Positions 1 through 5,383 of a stretch of 6,739 nucleotides of DNA are shown here, piece after piece. The DNA comes from an uncultured Flammeovirgaceae bacterium (GTDB lineage: Bacteria; Bacteroidota; Bacteroidia; Cytophagales; Cyclobacteriaceae), in the NCBI GenBank assembly GCA_946480685.1, contig CAMLLI010000242.1, positions 1-6,739 on the forward strand. The letters run 5' to 3'. Positions within the stretch are counted from its first letter, which is position 1, and every line of letters begins with the position of its first letter. Under the pieces are notes generated by a model. That model was not told where the DNA came from. It searched no databases and worked only from the letters and a program-made list of their open reading frames with translations. The translations under genes and the position numbers were made by a program.

Positions 1-194
1 GTATCGTAGTGATGAACAACGGCCCGGCAGCAACGATACGCGAGATCGAAGAAGTGAATTTACCGAGACCACGCAACAAGAAAGAGATTGTAAACCTGGA
101 AGAGTATAAAGTTATACGGGAGCGTCTCCTGAATTTGCTGATGGACAAAGTGGAGATTGACGAAAAAGATTTTTACAAAGAGAAGGCAGCCTGA
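1..194 (+). CDS. nrtD: Nitrate ABC transporter ATP-binding protein, C-terminal end only (partial)
   Basis: The reading frame is open from base 3 (the first two bases belong to a cut codon) to the TGA at 192-194 and encodes about 63 residues. It begins IVVMNNGPAATI and continues with LPRPRN. This is the tail found after the H-loop region in ATPases of nitrate/nitrite ABC importers (NrtC/NrtD), where a 'MxNGPAATIGE' stretch is followed by a Pro/Arg-rich segment. Walker A, the signature motif and Walker B lie upstream of the window and cannot be checked. In the family this subunit sits on the inner face of the cytoplasmic membrane and powers nitrate uptake. It lies 56 bp upstream of the nitrate reductase on the same strand, so co-transcription is likely. 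An ATPase of the related taurine/sulfonate type is possible, but the tail and the neighbour favour nitrate. NrtC and NrtD cannot be told apart from this fragment; the standalone end without a solute-binding domain fits NrtD. Confidence 0.8.
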   Translation, partial: IVVMNNGPAATIREIEEVNLPRPRNKKEIVNLEEYKVIRERLLNLLMDKVEIDEKDFYKEKAA

Positions 195-225
195 TGCGCA
201 ACAGCGTGTTCGGCAGGCAAGCACA

Positions 226-239
226 TTTAAATATTTAAA
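226..239. repeat. Perfect 14-bp A/T palindrome in the nitrate reductase leader
   Basis: TTTAAATATTTAAA reads the same on both strands and ends 11 bp before the GTG start of the nitrate reductase. The whole 195-250 gap has no Shine-Dalgarno-like GGAGG. An A/T-rich leader is usual for Bacteroidota translation starts, so the palindrome may simply reflect that. It could also be an operator half-site pair. There is no terminator-like hairpin with a T-run in the gap, which supports read-through from the transporter gene. Confidence 0.35.
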
Positions 240-250
240 AAGTTTCAACT

Positions 251-3200
251 GTGACCAGACGACCTGAAGAAAGTTTTAAGACAACCTGTTCCTATTGTGG
301 TGTAGGATGTGGCATAGTGGTGAAGAAAGACCGTAGAGGAAAAATTACGGTGGAAGGTGACAAAGATCACCCGGTGAACAAAGGTATGCTTTGTTCGAAG
401 GGAATGAATCTTCACTATGCTATGCAAGACCGAAGCGATCGCCTCCTGTATCCGGAGATGCGCTATAGCAGGAGTCACCCGTATCAGCGCGTCACGTGGG
501 AGCAGGCGATACAACGTGCAGCTGCTGTTTTTAAATCCATCACACAAACCTATGGACCAGACTCCGTAGGTTTCTATGTTTCTGGTCAGTGCCTCACAGA
601 AGAATACTATGTTGTCAATAAACTGGTAAAAGGATTTTTAGGTACGAATAATATTGATACCAACTCGCGCCTGTGCATGAGCAGTGCTGTGGCAGGTTAT
701 GCGAAAACATTGGGGGAAGATTCTGTTCCTGTTTCGTATGAAGATATAGAGTTGGCCGATTGTTTTCTGATAGCAGGTGCGAACCCGGCATGGTGTCACC
801 CGATTCTGTTCAGGAGAATTGAGGCACACAAGCAGGCTAATCCTGATGTGAAACTGATTGTGGTTGATCCGCGCAGAACACAAACTTGTGCATTGGCAGA
901 TCTTCATTTACAGATCACACCCGGTACGGATATATACCTCTACAATGCTATCGCGCGTATCCTGATTGAGAACGGTGAAGTGGATTATGACTTCATCAGC
1001 AAGCACACCGAAGATTTTGAAAAGTATCGCGATTCCGTTTTCAAATATACTGTAGAAGAAGCCGCGTTGAATTGTGATGTACCCGTAAATGATGTACGTA
1101 CTGCTGCTTCCTATATCGCTGCATCCAAAGGTTTCCTTACGCTCTGGGCCATGGGACTTAACCAGAGTGTGATTGGTGTTAATAAAAATATAGCGTTGAT
1201 CAGTCTCAACCTGATTACCGGTCACATTGGTAAACCGGGTTCCGGACCATTCTCGTTAACAGGACAACCCAACGCGATGGGTGGAAGAGAAGTGGGCGGC
1301 TTGGCTACCATGTTGGCGGCACACCGCTCATACGCGAATCCAAAACATCGTGAAGAAGTTGCTGCTTTCTGGGGTGTACCTTCACTCTCGGAAAAGCCCG
1401 GACTCACCGCCACACAAATGATTGAAGCATTGGAACGTGGTGATCTCAAAGCGATCTGGATTATATGTACCAACCCACTGGTAAGTTTACCAGACTCCAG
1501 GCGTGTAGAGGCTGCGTTGAAGAAAGCGCGCTTCGTAGTAGTGCAGGATATATCCCGTAAGTCTGATACAGTAGAGTTTGCCGATCTGATACTGCCTGCT
1601 GCAGGACATTTTGAAAAAGAAGGAACGATGACAAACTCGGAACGAAGAGTAAGTTATCTGAACAAAGTAATCGAAGCTCCGGGTGAAGCATTACCCGATG
1701 TAGATATACTGTGTCGCTTTGCCAATGAAATGGGCTTCTCCGGATTCAACTATACATCGGTAGGAGATATATATGAAGAGCATGCACGTCTTACGAAAGG
1801 AACGAACCTGGATGTAAGCGGGCTTACCTATCAATACCTGAAAGAAGAAGGTACTGTACAATGGCCCGTGCCGGAGAAAGGTCATAAAGGTACACCACGA
1901 CTTTTTGCCGATCACCAGTTCTTTACACCTTCACGCAAAGCTAAATTTCATGCACTCGATGATCCGCAGAATTTATCAGAGCCGGTAACAAAAGACCTTC
2001 CGTTAATTCTTACAACGGGACGTATACGCGACCAGTGGCATACCATGACGAAGACTGGTAAAGTAAATAAACTTCGTCAGCACATTGATAAACCTTTCGT
2101 AGAGATACATCCGCACGATGCGATGCTTCGTAACATCAGTGACGGAGATATAGTGGAGATTGATAACTTTCGCGGCTCCGTTCGTGTGAGCGCGCGCGTT
2201 ACAGAAGATGTAAAGAAGGGCGTAGTATTTATACCCATGCACTGGGGAAAGATATTGCAGAAAGATCTAGGCCGCGCGAACAATCTGACCAGTGATCTGG
2301 TGGACCCGGTGTCCAAAGAACCAGACTTTAAATTTTCTGCTGTTGAAGTTCGTAAATATGAAAAGCCGGTAGAGAAAATTATAGTCGTAGGAGCAGGTGC
2401 GGCATCGTACAGATTCCTGCAAAGTTACCGTGCACTGAATCAACGCGATGAACTGCATGTGTTTTCAAAAGAGAAAGATCCGTTCTACAACCGCGTGTTG
2501 TTACCGGAATATGTAAATGAGACACTGTCGTGGGAACGCCTGCAAAAGTTTCAGGCCGGGGAGTTTGAAGAATTAAATGCTACACTGCATAATGAGAACG
2601 AGATTGTAATGATCAATCGCACGCAACAATATGTAGTGGATGTATACGGTAAAAAACATTTATACGATAAACTTATACTGGCTACCGGAAGCCGCGCCTT
2701 CATTCCGAAGGAAGCCCCGGTACATTTACCCGGTGTGTTTACCATGCGCACACGCAGGGATGCAGATGAACTGAAAAAATTTCTGAAGCCTGAAGGACAT
2801 GTATTGATCATTGGCGGTGGATTGCTGGGACTTGAACTCGCAGCATCGCTTCGCGAGATGAACGTAAATACATCGATCATTCAATTGAGTGGTCGTTTGA
2901 TGGAGCGCCAGTTGGACAACCTTTCGGGACAACTCCTGCTGGAGTTTGTAGAGGAGATTGATATTCGGGTATACCTGAATGACCAGGTTGAAAGTGTAGA
3001 GTCACTCAACGATACAACGGGGAGGCTGGCTGCTTTTCTGAAGAGTGGTAAAACGTTGCAGGTAGATGCTGTCGTATATGCAGTTGGTACAAGACCGAAT
3101 ATAGAGTTTGCAACGGAAGCCGGTGTGGAAAGCGCGCGCGGTATTGTAGTGAACGACTATATGCAAAGCAGCGACCCCGCTATATTTGCGATGGGAGAGA

Positions 3201-3778
3201 TAGCAGAACACCGCGGTAAATTACTCGGTATAACGTCAGCGGCCGAACAACAGGCCGATGTACTGGCGCGTTACCTCAATGGCGATGTACAAAGTACATA
3301 CGAAGGGTCTGTGCCGATGAATATTCTTAAATTCTCTAACCTTGATCTCTGCTCCATAGGTATAGCGGAAGTGCCGGTGAACAGCGAAGGCTACGATGAA
3401 ATTCTGTTCATTGACAAGTCGATGCGATACTATAAGAAGTGTATCGTGAAGGATGATAAACTGGTAGGCGCTGTATTGGTGGGTGACAAGTCAGAGTTTG
3501 CTGATTTCAAGATGTTGATTGAAAGTCAGATTGAATTATCGGAGAGACGACTACAGCTTTTACGCTCCGGCAAAAAAACAGAACCGATGCTGGGTAAACT
3601 GGTATGCTCTTGTAACCAGGTAGGCGAAGGAAATATCAGGAAGCTGATACAAGGCGGTTGCCGTTCGTTGCCTACACTCTGCCAGACGTCCGGTGCAGGC
3701 ATGGGCTGCGGAAGTTGCAAACCGGAAATTCAACGTCTGCTGAAAGAAGACGAAGTGGCGGTGAAAGAGAAAGCATAA
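251..3778 (+). CDS. nasA: Single-chain assimilatory nitrate reductase: Mo catalytic domain + FAD/NAD(P)H domain + BFD [2Fe-2S] domain
   Basis: Cytoplasmic enzyme predicted to reduce nitrate to nitrite with NAD(P)H. No signal peptide is seen. Residues 1-55 hold the [4Fe-4S] Cys set C13, C16, C20, C48, with the conserved Lys (K50) of CSKG. Residues ~55-560 are the bis-MGD molybdopterin domain, with C142 in RLCMSS the likely Mo ligand. Residues ~583-670 are the molydopterin dinucleotide-binding C-terminal domain (TTGRIRDQWH). Residues ~708-1020 resemble the N-terminal half of NirB/NasC: an FAD Rossmann motif G714-A-G-A-A-S719, then FYNRVLLPEY, an NAD(P)H motif G855-G-G-L-L-G860, and VGTRPN...IFAMGEIAEHRG. 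Residues ~1117-1165 are a BFD-like [2Fe-2S] domain (C1119, C1121, C1144, C1153, C1156). Stand-alone NasA is about 700-900 residues, so this is a fusion with its reductase partner. The GTG start is fixed between an in-frame TAA at 236-238 and the first cluster Cys, with no better start between. No sirohaem domain is present, so it is not a full NirB. Confidence 0.93.
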   Translation: MTRRPEESFKTTCSYCGVGCGIVVKKDRRGKITVEGDKDHPVNKGMLCSKGMNLHYAMQDRSDRLLYPEMRYSRSHPYQRVTWEQAIQRAAAVFKSITQTYGPDSVGFYVSGQCLTEEYYVVNKLVKGFLGTNNIDTNSRLCMSSAVAGYAKTLGEDSVPVSYEDIELADCFLIAGANPAWCHPILFRRIEAHKQANPDVKLIVVDPRRTQTCALADLHLQITPGTDIYLYNAIARILIENGEVDYDFISKHTEDFEKYRDSVFKYTVEEAALNCDVPVNDVRTAASYIAASKGFLTLWAMGLNQSVIGVNKNIALISLNLITGHIGKPGSGPFSLTGQPNAMGGREVGGLATMLAAHRSYANPKHREEVAAFWGVPSLSEKPGLTATQMIEALERGDLKAIWIICTNPLVSLPDSRRVEAALKKARFVVVQDISRKSDTVEFADLILPAAGHFEKEGTMTNSERRVSYLNKVIEAPGEALPDVDILCRFANEMGFSGFNYTSVGDIYEEHARLTKGTNLDVSGLTYQYLKEEGTVQWPVPEKGHKGTPRLFADHQFFTPSRKAKFHALDDPQNLSEPVTKDLPLILTTGRIRDQWHTMTKTGKVNKLRQHIDKPFVEIHPHDAMLRNISDGDIVEIDNFRGSVRVSARVTEDVKKGVVFIPMHWGKILQKDLGRANNLTSDLVDPVSKEPDFKFSAVEVRKYEKPVEKIIVVGAGAASYRFLQSYRALNQRDELHVFSKEKDPFYNRVLLPEYVNETLSWERLQKFQAGEFEELNATLHNENEIVMINRTQQYVVDVYGKKHLYDKLILATGSRAFIPKEAPVHLPGVFTMRTRRDADELKKFLKPEGHVLIIGGGLLGLELAASLREMNVNTSIIQLSGRLMERQLDNLSGQLLLEFVEEIDIRVYLNDQVESVESLNDTTGRLAAFLKSGKTLQVDAVVYAVGTRPNIEFATEAGVESARGIVVNDYMQSSDPAIFAMGEIAEHRGKLLGITSAAEQQADVLARYLNGDVQSTYEGSVPMNILKFSNLDLCSIGIAEVPVNSEGYDEILFIDKSMRYYKKCIVKDDKLVGAVLVGDKSEFADFKMLIESQIELSERRLQLLRSGKKTEPMLGKLVCSCNQVGEGNIRKLIQGGCRSLPTLCQTSGAGMGCGSCKPEIQRLLKEDEVAVKEKA

Positions 3779-3781
3779 CAC

Positions 3782-3816
3782 ATCAAAAGCTATAGTACTT
3801 TCTGCTTTGATTTTTT
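3782..3816 (+). terminator. Intrinsic terminator after the nitrate reductase
   Basis: ATCAAAAGC (3782-3790) pairs with GCTTTGAT (3804-3811), with one bulged A, around a 13-nt loop. The second arm runs into six T (3811-3816). The hairpin starts 4 bp after the TAA stop. Stem plus T-run is the classic Rho-independent form, although the stem is A/T-rich and so only moderately strong. It would end or reduce transcription between the nitrate reductase and the rubredoxin-fusion gene. Confidence 0.7.
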
Positions 3817-3840
3817 AGAAATCGGCAGGCGAAAACTTTG
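3806..3840 (+). promoter_or_regulatory. Weak candidate Bacteroidota-type promoter for the rubredoxin-fusion gene
   Basis: TTTG at 3806-3809 and AAACTTTG at 3833-3840 loosely match the Bacteroidota -33 TTTG / -7 TAnnTTTG pattern, with one mismatch in the -7 box and a 23-nt spacer at the long end. Initiation would fall near 3847, giving a leader of about 50 nt. TATACTTG at 3847-3854 is another -7-like word but has no matching upstream box. The -33 element would overlap the 3' arm of the terminator. Supported only by pattern and by the need for a start after a terminator. Confidence 0.25.
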
Positions 3841-3862
3841 TAAATTTATACTTGAATAAGAA

Positions 3863-3879
3863 GGCATACGATAGATGCC
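3863..3879 (+). other. Small hairpin in the leader of the rubredoxin-fusion gene
   Basis: GGCAT (3863-3867) and ATGCC (3875-3879) form a 5-bp stem around a 7-nt loop, ending 16 nt before the ATG at 3896. A longer-range alternative pairs CGGCA (3823-3827) with TGCCG (3876-3880). Two mutually exclusive pairings could act as a switch, but such short stems also arise by chance. No known riboswitch class is recognised. Confidence 0.2.
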
Positions 3880-3895
3880 GCAAGCTTGACAGGGA

Positions 3896-5347
3896 ATGGA
3901 AACCAAAAAGAGTGACTTAATACGGGCCTTTGTAAAAGGAGGAATTCTTTCGCCAGCAGATTTGCTGAAGATCATGGACATCTCTCAGGATCTGGGAAAT
4001 GGTTTTGTACTCTTCGGCTCGCGACAGGATATCATGTTTCCGTCCAACGGTGCAGATGAAAAGATGATCGACCACGCCTTCCGCGATATACATTTTGATT
4101 ATGAGCTGGGGAGCGATCAGTCGGTATACCAGAATATCGTGAGCTCCTATATAGCCGTAAATGTTGTTGAGACTACCAACTGGGTAAAGGAAGATACATA
4201 CCATTTTGTCATCGATAACTTTGATTACAAGCCGAAGATCAAGATCAACATTGTTGATCCCGTACAAAGTATAGTTCCGTTGTTTACCGGTGAGCTCAAC
4301 TTCATCGCATCACGTGAAGAAAACTACTGGTACTTGTATGTCCGCGATCCGCGTAAGGGTAACATTGTAGAGAGCTGGCCGAAGCTGATCTTTAGCCAGG
4401 ATATAGCGAAGGTGTCCAAAGCGCTGGAAGAACTTATACTTAATTTCCAACCGTTCGGCATTGATGAGTTGTTCGTCATTCTGCAAGGGAAGATGCGCAT
4501 TAACTACCGTGCCATTGCCGAGAAACTAAAGTATCCGGACAGTACATTTCCATACTACGAAGGTTTGAACGCCATGCTCAACAATCAATACTGGTTGGGA
4601 CTATATTGGCGCAACAATCAATATGATATAGATTTCATGAGTGCAGCCTGCCGGTTGTGCCAGGAGACCAATGTTGGTAAGATTAACATTATACCGTGGA
4701 AAGCTTTTATCATCAAAGGTATAAAAGCGTCTGACCGGATTCGCTGGGAAAAACTCATGGGTAAATTTGGTATCAACGGGCGACATTCATCGCTGGAGCT
4801 GAACTGGCATTTACCGGTGATCGATGCCGATGCGCTTGAGTTAAAACGCTTTCTCGTTCGTGAACTTGATCAGCAGGATATATCCACGCATGGGCTCACG
4901 TTTACGATCAAGATGAAGCGCGACAGTTTTCTCTTTACGTCCATCGTGATCGAACGCAATAAGTCACTCGAAGCAAGCGAGCGGTATAATATACTATATG
5001 CAAAGGATTTTAATCCGAACAAGATTGCGTACCTCACGTACGCGCGCGATGTAAAGAAAGAAATTATACCGGCATTACTCATCGAGTTGAGTAAAATGTA
5101 CTATCGTCAGCTAAACCCGGAACGCGAGAAACAAGCCGAGAAGAACAAGGAAGAAAAAACAGGTACGGTGGCTTCCAGTTATCAATGCAGTAACTGTCTC
5201 TCTATATACGACAAGCGATACGGTGATGCACTCGCGAACATTCCTCCGGGCGTACCCTTTGAAGACCTTCCGGAAAGCTATACCTGTCATGTATGCGATA
5301 CGCAGAAAAAGTATTTCGTTCCCATGACGATCTCTGTAAAGACATAG
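3896..5347 (+). CDS. Rubredoxin domain fused to a cluster-less nitrite/sulfite reductase-like protein, function unknown
   Basis: 483 residues, soluble, no signal peptide. Residues ~12-70 match the ferredoxin-like half-domain of sirohaem nitrite/sulfite reductases (KGGILSP...NGFVLFGSRQD). R43 falls where E. coli CysI has sirohaem-binding Arg83. Residues ~75-195 follow the first catalytic repeat: K114 and K116 in PKIKIN align with CysI Lys215/Lys217, while the Arg153 position is Q79. Residues ~232-295 resemble the second half-domain (INIIPWKAFIIKGI) and ~296-405 the second catalytic repeat. There the Cys-X5-Cys and Cys-X3-Cys ligands are absent (around 300-310 and 338-346). The only Cys are C252/C255 (CRLC) and four in the rubredoxin domain: after a charged linker (~406-428), residues 429-475 are rubredoxin-like, with C431/C434, C464/C467 and PPGVPFEDLP. 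It is thus unlikely to be a working nitrite reductase. It could carry electrons or act as an adaptor or sensor for nitrate/nitrite reduction; this is inference from its place beside the nitrate reductase. An in-frame TGA at 3887-3889 makes the ATG the first possible start. The AGGGA touching it is too close for a normal ribosome site. Confidence 0.85.
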   Translation: METKKSDLIRAFVKGGILSPADLLKIMDISQDLGNGFVLFGSRQDIMFPSNGADEKMIDHAFRDIHFDYELGSDQSVYQNIVSSYIAVNVVETTNWVKEDTYHFVIDNFDYKPKIKINIVDPVQSIVPLFTGELNFIASREENYWYLYVRDPRKGNIVESWPKLIFSQDIAKVSKALEELILNFQPFGIDELFVILQGKMRINYRAIAEKLKYPDSTFPYYEGLNAMLNNQYWLGLYWRNNQYDIDFMSAACRLCQETNVGKINIIPWKAFIIKGIKASDRIRWEKLMGKFGINGRHSSLELNWHLPVIDADALELKRFLVRELDQQDISTHGLTFTIKMKRDSFLFTSIVIERNKSLEASERYNILYAKDFNPNKIAYLTYARDVKKEIIPALLIELSKMYYRQLNPEREKQAEKNKEEKTGTVASSYQCSNCLSIYDKRYGDALANIPPGVPFEDLPESYTCHVCDTQKKYFVPMTISVKT

Positions 5348-5359
5348 CGTTTACGCTAT
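5344..5359. terminator. Possible short hairpin between convergent genes
   Basis: ATAGCG (5344-5349) and CGCTAT (5354-5359) form a perfect 6-bp stem with a TTTA loop, and the stem contains the TAG stop of the rubredoxin-fusion gene. There is no T-run on either side, so it is a poor intrinsic terminator. Its place in the 36-bp gap between two converging genes is where a shared terminator would be expected. Confidence 0.3.
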
Positions 5360-5383
5360 AGATTCCGGTAACACTTTCATATA

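Noticed and set aside
9..194. A separate 61-residue gene starting with GTG-ATG at base 9
   Set aside because: The frame is open to the window edge, and the preceding codons (I, V) continue the transporter ATPase tail, so this is a gene fragment, not a small gene.
435..442. GCGATCGC palindrome, the HIP1 word of cyanobacteria
   Set aside because: A single copy, explained by coding sequence; the genes do not look cyanobacterial.
245..547. Antisense reading frames over the nitrate reductase and the rubredoxin gene (for example also 2551-2880 and 3917-4267)
   Set aside because: They lie wholly or almost wholly opposite strong coding regions, show no recognisable motif, and have compositions typical of shadow frames.
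2187..2200. GCGCGCG runs (also near 3134 and 5041)
   Set aside because: Each encodes Ala-Arg pairs in conserved reading frames; no regular spacing, so not a repeat system.
251..3778. Full NirB nitrite reductase or a nitrate/nitrite dual enzyme
   Set aside because: Only the NirB-like FAD/NAD(P)H part is seen; there is no sirohaem or nitrite-reductase domain in the chain.
3934..3942. AAAAGGAGG, a perfect Shine-Dalgarno-like word
   Set aside because: It lies inside the rubredoxin-fusion gene (coding Lys-Gly-Gly of the conserved half-domain) and no ATG or GTG follows at ribosome-site spacing.
3896..5347. A functional sirohaem nitrite or sulfite reductase
   Set aside because: The fold pattern is there, but none of the four Cys that hold the sirohaem-[4Fe-4S] centre is present, so catalysis of that type is not supported.
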